64,000 bases of DNA from Mycolicibacterium frederiksbergense (GTDB taxonomy: Bacteria > Actinomycetota > Actinomycetes > Mycobacteriales > Mycobacteriaceae). Made by a program: the position numbers and the translations under genes. The notes under the pieces are model-generated. The model was not told the origin of the DNA. It did not search any database and worked only from the letters and a program-made list of their open reading frames with translations. The DNA is taken from assembly GCF_012223425.1 (NCBI RefSeq), contig NZ_CP038797.1:63353-127352 (forward strand), read 5' to 3'. Positions 32,178-40,904 of this stretch are shown piece after piece; position 1 is the stretch's first letter, and the number at the start of each line of letters is the position of its first letter.

Positions 32178-32609
32178 CTATCCACCGGTGGCCGAATCGC
32201 CACTGTTGGGATGAGCCTCGCCCCTGTCGGGCACGGCGGCCACTGGCGGCGGAAGCGCCCTCACAACACCGGGAATGTTCACGCCGCGGCGTTCCAGGAA
32301 CTCCTGGATCGCCAGCGAAGCCGCGTCCCCCTTCGGTAAGTCGTACTCGTCGATGAATGCAGCAAACGCGTTCGACACGTGGGTGTTGATGTGAACGTTC
32401 ATCCCGGTGCGCTTGACCTTGCGGTTACGCAGCTGCTCCAGCGCGGGGTCGTGAGCGACCATATCGGCGACCGGGTTGGCCGTGGAGTGGGGTTGGGGCG
32501 CCGCGCGCAGATCTGGGGCCGGGGTGACCCCGCCACGGCCTCGCGCGGCATCCGGCGACACGGCCCGCCCCCGAGGATTGGGCAGCGGCATGGCATCCTT
32601 AGCGGCCAT
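32178..32609 (-). CDS. Ribbon-helix-helix partition partner of ParA (143 aa)
   Basis: A disordered basic N-terminus (residues 1-65) is followed by the RHH segment KRTGMNVHINTHVSNAFAAFIDEYDLPKGDAASLAIQEFLERRGV, with the strand GMNVHI contacting DNA. The start overlaps the parA stop by 11 nt, the usual arrangement of type Ib partition systems in which a small RHH protein binds the centromere and loads ParA. The C-terminus is proline-rich. Confidence 0.82.
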   Translation of the reverse strand: MAAKDAMPLPNPRGRAVSPDAARGRGGVTPAPDLRAAPQPHSTANPVADMVAHDPALEQLRNRKVKRTGMNVHINTHVSNAFAAFIDEYDLPKGDAASLAIQEFLERRGVNIPGVVRALPPPVAAVPDRGEAHPNSGDSATGG

Positions 32610-33459
32610 TGGTGATCAGTCCTTCCTCCGCGATACGCACCGCGACACGCCGATAGTCTTCTGCAGCAGTGCAACCCGGGTCGTAGACCGAAATCGGCTG
32701 ACTGTGCGCCTTGGCCTCGGTGACTCGGACGGTCCGGGAGATGTATCCCAGATACTCTTTCTCCCACGCATCTTCGACGGCGCGGCGGATTGATTTGGTC
32801 GCGCGCGAGCCGCTCATGTAGTTGGTCAGCAGCACGTGGGTGATCTTGATGCCGGGATTGTTCAGGTCCACGTTCTCCACGGCCGCGTCCAGCGAGGCGA
32901 GCGCGGCGACCTCATCGGGGCCGGTGCCCACGGTGGCCAGTACCCAGGTGGCCGCTGACAAGGCCGAAGCAGCCAGTTCGTTGAGCGTGGGCCGGCAGTC
33001 GATGATGATGAAGTCGTAGGCGGGCAGCATTTCGACCTCACGGCGTAGGCGCATCTGTCCACCGGGGCCCAGACCCTTGTCCAGCTCGTCGAGGGCTTCG
33101 CGCGACGGCGCGACGTCGACCCCGTACTCGGTGCCCTGGATGACGTCGTTCAGCGGCAGCCTGCGGTGCTTTTCGGGGTGCAGAACGTTGAACATGGTCG
33201 GGGTCGGATCGCCGTCCGGGGGAATCTCGAGTCCCAGCCCCGAGGTGGCGTTGGCCTGGGGGTCGACGTCGATCAGCAGGACGCGGATGGGCCGGGTGAT
33301 CTGTTCGGCTTCGTCGAACACCTCCAGCCGGGTCAGTTCGTAGCTGAGGTTCACCGCTGTGGTGGTCTTGCCAACGCCGCCCTTGCGCATGGCAATCGCG
33401 ATGACCACGGGCGGAGAATTTTGCGCCCGGACCAGCTTCGGAGTCTTTGGCATGCGCAA
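32599..33459 (-). CDS. parA: ParA-type partition ATPase
   Basis: 286 aa. The deviant Walker A KGGVGKTTTAVNLSYEL (Lys26-Thr32) and Walker B LLIDVDPQANATSGLGLE are complete, followed by FIIIDCRPTLNELAASALSAATWVLATVGTG. ParA forms ATP-dependent gradients on the nucleoid to separate plasmid copies. It is followed by its RHH partner. The start MRMPKTPK is taken; MPKTPK 6 nt downstream is equally possible. The upstream 345-bp region probably contains the promoter and centromere. Confidence 0.93.
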   Translation of the reverse strand: MRMPKTPKLVRAQNSPPVVIAIAMRKGGVGKTTTAVNLSYELTRLEVFDEAEQITRPIRVLLIDVDPQANATSGLGLEIPPDGDPTPTMFNVLHPEKHRRLPLNDVIQGTEYGVDVAPSREALDELDKGLGPGGQMRLRREVEMLPAYDFIIIDCRPTLNELAASALSAATWVLATVGTGPDEVAALASLDAAVENVDLNNPGIKITHVLLTNYMSGSRATKSIRRAVEDAWEKEYLGYISRTVRVTEAKAHSQPISVYDPGCTAAEDYRRVAVRIAEEGLITNGR

Positions 33460-33804
33460 ATCATAACCTTCCGGGACTGGGGGAATGCCTCTACCGAGTC
33501 AAAAAACTTGCAGCGACCTGGGGCCATACCGTTGTCGCAGGTCACAGGATAATTCACACCCATTGTGCGCAACACGCGCCCCCACTTTCACGAACAATGG
33601 AGGTTGTTTTCACGGGCCTCTAACGTCCCGCGTGGAAGAACCGTGCACCACTGGCGCACGCGGCAGGCTCCGGCGCTCGACTTATCTCACTGCCCCACCG
33701 GGGGCACCCAGCGTCGACACGCCGCTCCCGCCCACCCTTTTTCGACCGAAATCCGACCGGCCGCGGACCGGTTCTCGCCCTGCACACGGCAATACGATTG
33801 GACA
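33460..33804. promoter_or_regulatory. 345-bp divergent region between parA and the 92-aa gene
   Basis: No gene is supported here. Near parA it is AT-richer, with a sequence GTCACAGGATAATTC (33541-33555) that resembles elements before the WhiB and PE genes. The part next to the plus-strand gene has a -10 box. Probably the promoter and possible partition site. Confidence 0.4.
33793..33798 (+). promoter_or_regulatory. -10 box of a probably leaderless transcript
   Basis: TACGAT 7 nt before the ATG at 33805. The expected transcription start coincides with the start codon, and there is no ribosome binding site, as in many mycobacterial leaderless genes. Confidence 0.5.
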
Positions 33805-34083
33805 ATGAGCCCCCGCGCCGAAGATCTGACCTCGCCGGCCGGCGCCCTCAGCGCGGCCCTTGCCGCGCTTTGCGAGGCCAACGCCGAAGCCGAACAGTGG
33901 CGCCGCTGGCAATACGCCCGCACCGCGGCCGACTACGCCGCGGAGGTGTGGTGGCATCCCGCCGCCAGCAGCGAGCAACGCGCCGAAGCGTCTCGATGCC
34001 TGCGACTGTCCTACGACCTCGACGAGCAGACCAAGGCCCGTCACGCCCAGCTGCGCGCGCCCACCCACCTCAAGGCTGGATAG
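33805..34083 (+). CDS. Small helical protein beside the ESX locus (92 aa)
   Basis: MSPRAEDLTSPAGALSAALAALCEANAEAEQWRRWQYARTAADYAAEVWWHPAASSEQRAEASRCLRLSYDLDEQTKARHAQLRAP. All-helical, rich in Ala, Trp and charged residues. It is convergent with eccE (30 nt between the stops). The long antisense frames over it have poorer sequence character and are rejected. Probably leaderless. Function unknown. Confidence 0.66.
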   Translation: MSPRAEDLTSPAGALSAALAALCEANAEAEQWRRWQYARTAADYAAEVWWHPAASSEQRAEASRCLRLSYDLDEQTKARHAQLRAPTHLKAG

Positions 34084-34113
34084 GCCCTTCCACGCAGCAC
34101 AGTGGCTGTCGGA

Positions 34114-36075
34114 CTACTTCCCCGGCGGAGGCGGGAAGTTGCGCGGCGGGCGACGCGGGGCCGGCGGCGGGGGTGACTCCGCTGCGCGCTGGCCGCGCGG
34201 AACTCGTTGCGGCCCACCAAGGTCGCGATGGCGGCCGCTTCCATTGGACCCGTTGCCGGCGTGGTTTCCGTTGGGCCCCGCGGTGGCCAGGTCGCCGGCC
34301 GGCACAGGTGCTTGCACCGGTGGCTGCGGCGCCCAGGGGGCCGGGGCTCGCGTAGCCGCCGGATCCGGCGCCGGCGTGGGCGCCGGCATCCGCACCTCTG
34401 CGGCTCGACGCGGAGTGCGCGTCAGCAACGGCGCGGTGGACACGGTGCGACGCGGCTGCTGGATCTGGTCGGCGCCCAGTCCCAGGTACCGATCCTCTTC
34501 ACGGGTGCGGATGGTCAGAATGCTGACCGGCTCGGCATCGTTGATCGATACCTCCAGCACCTGCCCTGGGCCTTCGACGATGGTCATGTCCGCGCCGCCG
34601 CCGGCCGCGTCCGGGCCCAGCAGTCGCAGCACGGTACGCGCGGGCACCGTGGTGACCGTGCGCCCGTCGAAGATCGCGACGTCACAAGTGCGGGCACCTG
34701 CAGTGGCGTAGAAAAGCCGCCGGTCGTCGTCGACGGTGGCCACCAGGCTCTCCCAGCGCTGCCGATCATCGGTATGGATGGCGACCACTGCACCGGTGAC
34801 CACGGCGCGCAACACCAACTGCCGCGCCACTTCTGGACCTACACGCGCGTCGATGCGGCGCCGCTTGGGCGATCCTGACTGATCCCACAGCGGCACGGCG
34901 ACAAGGGTTCCCTCATCGATCTGGCCAAGAATCTGCCCGGACGGGCCGATGGGGACGCGCACGTCGCGCACCGCTGAGAACGCCACTGTCGGCATCGTCG
35001 CTTCCAGGCTGCGATCCCCGCCCGGCAGTGCCGCATCGAGCATCTTGCGCTGAATGCCGGTGGGGCGGGCCACCTTCGCCTCTGCGAGCGGCTTGTAAGC
35101 CTTGCCGTGGTGCACGTAGCGGACAAGCACACCGACCTGAACCTCGGCGACACCACCTGCACCTGTCAGGCGGATCACGGTGACCGTCTCCTCGGTGCGC
35201 CAGGACCACCACTGGTCGAATTGGCCCTGGGCCAACAGTTCCGGGTTGCCGACGTAGGTGGTGATGAAGTTCGGGCCCGACCGGATGTAGGACCACTTCT
35301 CCTGGTTGTCGACCGCCCCGACCGGCGCTAACAGCACGTCCCCCATAGCGTCGAGTTCCTCGGCCGACAGTGCATGGGCCCGGTGCTGCTCTTGCTGCAG
35401 ACGTTGCACCACCCGGTGCGCTGCAGCCGCCAGCGCTTTGGGTCCGGCGCTGCGCGAGGGACCTTGCTCCACGATGCGGCTGAGGTTGTCCAAGTCGTTG
35501 AGCCGCAACACCAACCACGTACGGCGTTGCCCGACGAGGCGCCGGGGACCCACGAACTGGGAGTACACAGTCCGATACGCAGTCCCTGGCGGAACGTGGC
35601 AGCCAGCTTCGACGACGTCGATGTCGATGTCGAGCCCGTACTGGCTCATCAGCGAGACCACCAGCTCCAGGGGCAGCTCGCTGCCGCTGAACGATCGCCC
35701 CCCGGCCTCGGCACTCAAAGCCAGTGTCGGGCCGACCTCGACCGCGGCGACCAACGTATGCCCATCCCAACGCACTCCGGCGTTACCGGAGATGACGTTG
35801 ATGTCGGTGGCCGGCGTCAGCGCCGGCGGCAGCGGTTGGCGTCGATGTCGCAGAAACGCCCAGAGGACACCGAACCACTCGACGAGAATGACGCGGCCGC
35901 GGATCGGGATGAACAGTCCGATCGCCGCGACCAGCAGGATCAGTACGGCCGCCCACACAGGCAAGTGCTTGGACATGGTGAACGCTACGACCACCCACAC
36001 CGCGATGCCGTAGATGAGCGCCGAGGCCATGGGAAGCCGGATCCAGCGTCGCCGGGGACGCGCCACAGTCGCCAT
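34114..36075 (-). CDS. eccE: ESX secretion membrane component EccE
   Basis: 653 aa. Two N-terminal membrane helices (about residues 13-33 and 40-60: SALIYGIAVWVVVAFTM, WAAVLILLVAAIGLFIPI) precede a long cytoplasmic domain with the EccE fold (DGHTLVAAVEVGPTLAL...). A proline/glycine-rich tail of about 110 residues (PAPTPAPDPAATRAPAPWAPQPP...PPPPGK) is longer than in chromosomal EccE. EccE sits at the edge of the ESX membrane complex. Its ATG overlaps the mycP stop (TGATG). An open frame upstream is antiparallel through mycP and rejected. Last gene of the ESX locus. Confidence 0.9.
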   Translation of the reverse strand: MATVARPRRRWIRLPMASALIYGIAVWVVVAFTMSKHLPVWAAVLILLVAAIGLFIPIRGRVILVEWFGVLWAFLRHRRQPLPPALTPATDINVISGNAGVRWDGHTLVAAVEVGPTLALSAEAGGRSFSGSELPLELVVSLMSQYGLDIDIDVVEAGCHVPPGTAYRTVYSQFVGPRRLVGQRRTWLVLRLNDLDNLSRIVEQGPSRSAGPKALAAAAHRVVQRLQQEQHRAHALSAEELDAMGDVLLAPVGAVDNQEKWSYIRSGPNFITTYVGNPELLAQGQFDQWWSWRTEETVTVIRLTGAGGVAEVQVGVLVRYVHHGKAYKPLAEAKVARPTGIQRKMLDAALPGGDRSLEATMPTVAFSAVRDVRVPIGPSGQILGQIDEGTLVAVPLWDQSGSPKRRRIDARVGPEVARQLVLRAVVTGAVVAIHTDDRQRWESLVATVDDDRRLFYATAGARTCDVAIFDGRTVTTVPARTVLRLLGPDAAGGGADMTIVEGPGQVLEVSINDAEPVSILTIRTREEDRYLGLGADQIQQPRRTVSTAPLLTRTPRRAAEVRMPAPTPAPDPAATRAPAPWAPQPPVQAPVPAGDLATAGPNGNHAGNGSNGSGRHRDLGGPQRVPRGQRAAESPPPPAPRRPPRNFPPPPGK

Positions 36076-37511
36076 CACTGCCTCCTTCGCCGAGTGCCGG
36101 TCGCCGCCACGACGATGAAGACCACGGCCACGACGGCTGCCATCGCGCCGATGGTGATCGCCGCGGTCCACTTCGGCGCGGAATCCGGCGGTGGCGGGGG
36201 TTTGGGCAGCGATAGCTCAGCGGCCTGCACGGTCACTGCGGGTGCGCCCTCGATCGGGATCTCGTAGGTCAGCGCCGCGACAGGATCGATGAGCCCGCGT
36301 CCCACGACGTTGTCGACTCCGCGGGCGGGGGCATGGGCGGTGGCGATGATCCGCGTCGCCACTTCACGGGCGGTCATCTGCGGGAATCGTGAGCGCAGCA
36401 GCGCCGCAGTTCCTGATACGTAGGCCGCCGCAAATGACGTTCCAGCGATCGGCACCAGACCCGCTTCCTCGCCGGGGACGCCGTTGATGACGCCCTCGCC
36501 GCTGGAGGACAGCGACACGATGCCAGACCCGGGTGCGGCCACGTCGACCCACGGTCCGGCCATGGAGTTCTCGGCGCGCACCCCTTCGGGCGAGACGAAC
36601 CCGACCGAAAGCACCAAGTCGTCAAACCATGACGGCGTGGACACCACGCTCACCCCACCCCAGTTGCGGGGATCGTCGGGACGGGTGGGGTCAGCCTCGG
36701 GGTTGCTCTTGCAGCTCTGGTTGCCGGCACCGGAATCAACGGAGGCATTGACGTTGCCCGCCGCAGCGACGACAAGAGCGTCCTTGACCTCCACGGCGTA
36801 TTTCAACGCCCCGCCCAGCATCGCCTGGTCGATCGGAGTGGAAACCTTCACGCACGACACCACCGACACGTTGATGACCCGTGCGCCCATGTTGGCGGCA
36901 TGCACGATCGCCCGGGCCAGCGTCCGGATATCCCCTGCGGTCCGAGAGCTGTTGGGGTCGTCCGGGTTTGCCGAGATGTTCTCGGGCATGTACGCCAGCG
37001 ATGTCTGCCGGATGGCCAGGATCTGCGCGTTGGGTGCGACACCGACCAGCCCGTCGGTAGGAGCCGGCGCCGCGCCGATGATGCCCGCGACGATCGTTCC
37101 GTGCCCTTCGCAATCCTCGAACCCGTTGGCGCCCGTTGCGGGATCCACGTAGTCACCTCCGGCGATCATGCCAGGCAACCGAGGCTGGGGGCGCACGCCG
37201 GTGTCGATCACCGCGACAATCACGCCGGCGCCGGTGGAGAACTTGTGCGCCTGCTCGATCTGCAGCGACGTCAACGGCGGCGGAGTCTTGGCCAGATCGG
37301 AATTGGGCAGAACCCCACCGACCACGCACGCCCCGTTCTTACGCATGGGTCCGTCGGGTCCTGGCGGGCCGTCCGGCGGCGCGGCAGCCACATCAGGATT
37401 GGGCGGAGTCACCGCGCCGGCAGTTCCCAGTGGCGTCGCGGCGACCAGCGCGGTGACCGCGGCCAGGACGGCTGCAGTGCGCGTGGCGGCGAGCACGGCG
37501 CGCGCGTTCAC
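36075..37511 (-). CDS. mycP: Mycosin protease MycP of the ESX system
   Basis: 478 aa subtilisin-like serine protease. A signal peptide covers about residues 1-33 (MNARAVLAATRTAAVLAAVTALVAATPLGTAGA). The catalytic triad is visible as Asp in AVIDTGV, His in EGHGTIVAGI and Ser in GTSFAAAYVSG. A C-terminal membrane helix (WTAAITIGAMAAVVAVVFIVVAA) with a basic tail anchors it in the membrane, facing the periplasm. Mycosins are needed for a stable ESX complex. It overlaps eccD by 4 nt and eccE by 1 nt. Confidence 0.95.
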   Translation of the reverse strand: MNARAVLAATRTAAVLAAVTALVAATPLGTAGAVTPPNPDVAAAPPDGPPGPDGPMRKNGACVVGGVLPNSDLAKTPPPLTSLQIEQAHKFSTGAGVIVAVIDTGVRPQPRLPGMIAGGDYVDPATGANGFEDCEGHGTIVAGIIGAAPAPTDGLVGVAPNAQILAIRQTSLAYMPENISANPDDPNSSRTAGDIRTLARAIVHAANMGARVINVSVVSCVKVSTPIDQAMLGGALKYAVEVKDALVVAAAGNVNASVDSGAGNQSCKSNPEADPTRPDDPRNWGGVSVVSTPSWFDDLVLSVGFVSPEGVRAENSMAGPWVDVAAPGSGIVSLSSSGEGVINGVPGEEAGLVPIAGTSFAAAYVSGTAALLRSRFPQMTAREVATRIIATAHAPARGVDNVVGRGLIDPVAALTYEIPIEGAPAVTVQAAELSLPKPPPPPDSAPKWTAAITIGAMAAVVAVVFIVVAATGTRRRRQ

Positions 37512-39067
37512 AGCAGGTTCCGGAAGAACGCGAAGGCCCCGACGATCCAGAAGGCCAGCATCGCCACCGCCATATTCGTCACGAACTCCAGATACTCGAT
37601 GCGCCGCAACGTGATCGGCGACATCTTCCTGCCGGGCAGCAGCATCGCGGCCAGTGCGGCCAGGATCGCCACGGCGACCACACCGCCGAGCACGCTGATC
37701 TCGGCCACGACATTGGACGTGCCGGTGATGATCGTCAGGGTGAACCCGACCAGCAGGATGAACGCCCCGACGAAGAAGGTCACCGCGTGTACTCGGTCGG
37801 GCAGCGAACGCCCACGGAACACGAGCACCAGGATCGACAGGATCGCCACGGCGACCTCACCCCAGAAGTAATGGGTGTGGGGTTCGACGGCGACGACCGC
37901 TCCGGTCACGATGACGATCACCGCAGCAGCGAACAGGCCGGTGAGATACTTGTTGGAGACCCGCGAGCGTCCCTCGAGTTGGGTGTCCTCGTCGTCAGAC
38001 AGTGCCACCGTGCGCACGTCGTTGCCGTCGTCGAAAACTTCGACCATCATGGCGGCTTCGTCGAGTTCGTTGCGATCGATATCTTCGCCGGGCACAGGAA
38101 GGCTCGGCGGTTTTACCCCGGCCAGCAGCAGCGACAACCCCGGCGCGCTCACCACAACGATCATCCCGACAACGACCGCGACGGTGCCGATCTGGCGCAG
38201 GTCGAACTCGGTGAAGGTGAGTACGCCGGCCGCCGCCGCGCCGGCCACTGCGAGCGTCACCGCAGCGGTGTGCACGGTGATCCCAACGTTGGTCAGCCAC
38301 AACACCATCAGAGACACCGCAGCGGCGGTGAACGCCGCGGCCATCACGTTGGCGGCTGTCCAGTGCCCCGGGGTGTTCTCGTAGGCGGGTACCGCGACCC
38401 ATCCCACCGCGAACGCCAGGAGCACCGCGGCGATGCCGGCGACATACGACACCGCGGGCGCCGAACGGCGGGCGGCCACGACCGCGCCGACGACAGACAA
38501 CAGTGTCAGCGCCGCACTGGGCGGCACCCACCACAGGCTCGACGGGGTGGACCACCACGCCGCGATGGTCAGGGCCGCGGTGAGCGCGGCGCCTCCCACG
38601 ATGGCGATCAGTCCGAGCACCCGCGCGGTATCGGCGGTGAAAGAGGCGAACTTGACGGCGTTGAACTCGGCCAGGGCATCGCTGCCGTCTTCGATGATCG
38701 GCTTGAACACTTCTGTCGAGTGCACCTCGCGCAGCAGCAGCCGCGCACCGTCGAGGACACCCGCTTCGGCCAGCGACAGTGTGCGCGCGAACGGCATCCC
38801 GCCTTCCACGGCAAGGGTGTAGACCCCCGTGGTGGTGAAGTCGACGGCCAAACCCTCGCTGCGAAGGGTATCGGACAGGAACGGCACCAGCCCTTCCATG
38901 ACGATAGACAGCGGAGCGTGCGCGGCCAGCGAGGTGTCGACGTTGTAGTTGCCTACGTGGATCGCTACGCGGATCTGCTCGGGAACCGCCGCGACGGCGG
39001 TGGTGGCGCTCTCTGGCTGCCCGCTCGGATCGGCGGGCAGAGATTCAACCGGCAAGACGACTGACAT
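37508..39067 (-). CDS. eccD: ESX secretion membrane component EccD
   Basis: 519 aa. The N-terminal ubiquitin-like domain (about residues 30-110: QIRVAIHVGNYNVDTSLAAHAPLSIVMEGLV...) is followed by about eleven membrane helices (VLGLIAIVGGAALTAALTIAAWW through LAFWIVGAFAFF). EccD forms the membrane barrel of the ESX inner complex. The start at 39067 is preferred over an upstream open frame because it begins at the conserved MSVVLPV region. It overlaps mycP by 4 nt. Confidence 0.93.
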   Translation of the reverse strand: MSVVLPVESLPADPSGQPESATTAVAAVPEQIRVAIHVGNYNVDTSLAAHAPLSIVMEGLVPFLSDTLRSEGLAVDFTTTGVYTLAVEGGMPFARTLSLAEAGVLDGARLLLREVHSTEVFKPIIEDGSDALAEFNAVKFASFTADTARVLGLIAIVGGAALTAALTIAAWWSTPSSLWWVPPSAALTLLSVVGAVVAARRSAPAVSYVAGIAAVLLAFAVGWVAVPAYENTPGHWTAANVMAAAFTAAAVSLMVLWLTNVGITVHTAAVTLAVAGAAAAGVLTFTEFDLRQIGTVAVVVGMIVVVSAPGLSLLLAGVKPPSLPVPGEDIDRNELDEAAMMVEVFDDGNDVRTVALSDDEDTQLEGRSRVSNKYLTGLFAAAVIVIVTGAVVAVEPHTHYFWGEVAVAILSILVLVFRGRSLPDRVHAVTFFVGAFILLVGFTLTIITGTSNVVAEISVLGGVVAVAILAALAAMLLPGRKMSPITLRRIEYLEFVTNMAVAMLAFWIVGAFAFFRNLL

Positions 39068-39086
39068 TGGCTGTCTCCCTTGATGT

Positions 39087-40277
39087 TCAGCTAGCGGCGG
39101 CGACCGGCACCGGCGGTTGCGGCACGGAGAAGTCGTCGGCCAGAACGGCGGCGAGGTCTTCAAAGGCGCGCCGCGTCTTCTTCTTCAACTTGTCCAGGTC
39201 GACGAACAGACCCTCATCCAGATGCGGATCGAACGGAATGTGATGCATCTTGAGTTGCTGGCGCGCCAGCACCGTGGTCAACTTCGCCACATCCAAGCGG
39301 GTGTTGGCCGTGGTCTCGTTGATCACGGCGACGGTGCGCGCCAATAGACCCTGGTAGCCGTGGTTGCGCAACCAGTCGATGGCATACCCGGCCTTCTCCG
39401 CTCCCGGACGGGACGCTTCCACAAGCAGCACAAGAGCATTGGACTTGTTCAGCATCTCGCGCACCACGTGAGAGTTCAGCGCCTTATCGCCATCCCAGAG
39501 CAACATGCTGTAGTAGTGCGAGGCAATTTCGTAGACATCGCTGATGTCCTCGGGAACGAGCACCCGCTCGCCGTCGGGGCGCCACCCGTTGCCCAGCACA
39601 TTGAGGTCGGTATCGGTGATGGATAGGAACCGCTGCACCTGATCGTGCTGGCGCAGATCATCGGACTCGGTGTCGAGCATCTCCATCATCGACAGGTTGT
39701 TCGGATGCACCGCGGTGCGCGACGGCAGATCACCGGCGTCCGGGTCGGCGTCCACGGCGAGAATTCCGTCGGATCGGTACTTGGCGAAGGTCTGCCCCAG
39801 CGTGGCGGTCACCGTCGTCTTACCGGCCCCGCCTTTGAGGGTGAGTACGGCGATCGCGTACATGGTGTCCTTGGGTGCACGGATGCGCGCATACACATCG
39901 CGGCGGCGCTGCTCCTTCTTGCTGGGCTTGAGCTTGAACCCAGCCTTGTTGGTCGCGCCGCGCCAGCCCGTGTTGGCCACCGGCGTGCGTTCCTCGTTGG
40001 CCGTGGCGATCAGTTCCTGGCGGATGCCGGCCGAGGCCGCCTGGATCGGCGCGTTGGCCCGCCGGTACTGATCCGGCTCAGCTTGGCGCCCGACCGCCTG
40101 CTCGCGGTCGGGGACCGACTGGCGGCCACGCTCCTGGTCGGGAACCGCGGGGATTTGCGCGGTCATCTCGGGTCGGCGGAAAACACCGTGCTGGTGGGTC
40201 ACTTCCTCGGAGCCCCGGAACTGCTCGCCTTGCGGCGGCTGCGGCTGCTGCGGCTGCTGCGGACGTCGCGGCGCCAT
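39087..40277 (-). CDS. EspI-like MinD/ParA-family ATPase of the ESX locus
   Basis: 396 aa as read from ATG 40277. A Q/P-rich N-terminus is followed by an ATPase with Walker A LTLKGGAGKTTVTATLGQTF and AVDADPDAGDLPSRT, and ends KTRRAFEDLAAVLADDF. EspI proteins of ESX-1 and ESX-2 have the same order: a long proline-rich region then a MinD-like ATPase, acting as an ATP-linked regulator of secretion. Here the proline-rich N-terminal part lies in another frame (40722-40355). A single extra base in a five-G run (40351-40355) separates them; removing it gives one 39087-40722 gene. Confidence 0.85.
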   Translation of the reverse strand: MAPRRPQQPQQPQPPQGEQFRGSEEVTHQHGVFRRPEMTAQIPAVPDQERGRQSVPDREQAVGRQAEPDQYRRANAPIQAASAGIRQELIATANEERTPVANTGWRGATNKAGFKLKPSKKEQRRRDVYARIRAPKDTMYAIAVLTLKGGAGKTTVTATLGQTFAKYRSDGILAVDADPDAGDLPSRTAVHPNNLSMMEMLDTESDDLRQHDQVQRFLSITDTDLNVLGNGWRPDGERVLVPEDISDVYEIASHYYSMLLWDGDKALNSHVVREMLNKSNALVLLVEASRPGAEKAGYAIDWLRNHGYQGLLARTVAVINETTANTRLDVAKLTTVLARQQLKMHHIPFDPHLDEGLFVDLDKLKKKTRRAFEDLAAVLADDFSVPQPPVPVAAAS

Positions 40278-40722
40278 CGCCGGGCCGGGCCGTTGCGCTT
40301 GAGGAGCCGCAATGGGCTGGCCCCACTGCTGCGCGGGGCCGGGCCCTGCGCCCCCACTGGGCGGGACCTGACTGCGCCGGCGGGGCTGAACCGTTGGGGC
40401 GCGCCGGGTTCTGCGCCGGCGGCTGTCCCCACGCCGGCTGAGGACGCGGCGGGGGCACCGCGGTGGGCGTGGCCTCGGGCCCGAACCGCTCTCGCCCTTG
40501 GGCCGGCGGTGGCGGCGGCGGTGTGTCAGGGCGGGCCGACCAGTCGCCAGCGCCGGCCGGCGCGATCATCGTGGGTGGCGGGCCCGGCAGATCCTCCGGC
40601 GCGGCAGCACCGGTTTCTGGTGCCGGGCCACCGCTTTCCGATGGTGCGGACTGCGTGGACTCTGCAGGAGTCTCCGGTTCCGACCAGTGCCGGCCGCTGC
40701 CCGTATCGACGTCTTCAGCCAT
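40078..40722 (-). CDS. Proline-rich N-terminal segment of the EspI-like protein (frameshifted)
   Basis: ATG 40722 has a strong GGAGAGG site and reads MAEDVDTGSGRHWSEPETPAESTQSAPSESGGPAPETG...PPPPPPAQGRERFG...SGPAQWG. It is the typical acidic, proline-rich EspI start. Downstream of the G run at 40351-40355 the frame turns into Arg/Ala-rich shadow sequence and ends at 40078. The real product is probably the fusion with the ATPase below. The frameshift could be a sequencing error, a true mutation or slippage at the homopolymer. Confidence 0.6.
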   Translation of the reverse strand: MAEDVDTGSGRHWSEPETPAESTQSAPSESGGPAPETGAAAPEDLPGPPPTMIAPAGAGDWSARPDTPPPPPPAQGRERFGPEATPTAVPPPRPQPAWGQPPAQNPARPNGSAPPAQSGPAQWGRRARPRAAVGPAHCGSSSATARPGDGAATSAAAAAAAAAARRAVPGLRGSDPPARCFPPTRDDRANPRGSRPGAWPPVGPRPRAGGRAPS

Positions 40723-40879
40723 TCGGCTCACCTCTCCCCGCAAAATGAATCGTGGTGACCGGCATATCATCCGGTCGTTTGACAGCTGCCACCCTGGGCT
40801 TGCCCCAGGACCATTCTCCCAGCGTTCACCCGCACACTAGCGCACCAAAATGGGCGAAATCGGCGCCGCAAGGCACCAT

Positions 40880-40903
40880 TTTCCTGCACCGATGTCACGT
40901 CCC
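40880..40903 (-). repeat. 24-bp intergenic GGGACRTG motif, copy f
   Basis: Minus strand GGGACGTGACAT, four free bases, GCAGGAAA. It begins one base after the espG stop codon and lies upstream of the espI-like gene. It is the weakest copy at its 3' end. Confidence 0.58.
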
Positions 40904-40904
40904 G

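Noticed and set aside
30001..33560. A parS/centromere array next to parA
   Set aside because: I found no tandem iterons or ParB-type 16-bp palindrome; only one AT-rich patch upstream of parA.
33682..34068. 128-codon minus-strand frame opposite the 92-aa gene
   Set aside because: The plus-strand protein has a more natural helical composition and a promoter box at the right distance; the minus frame is Gly/Arg-rich shadow.
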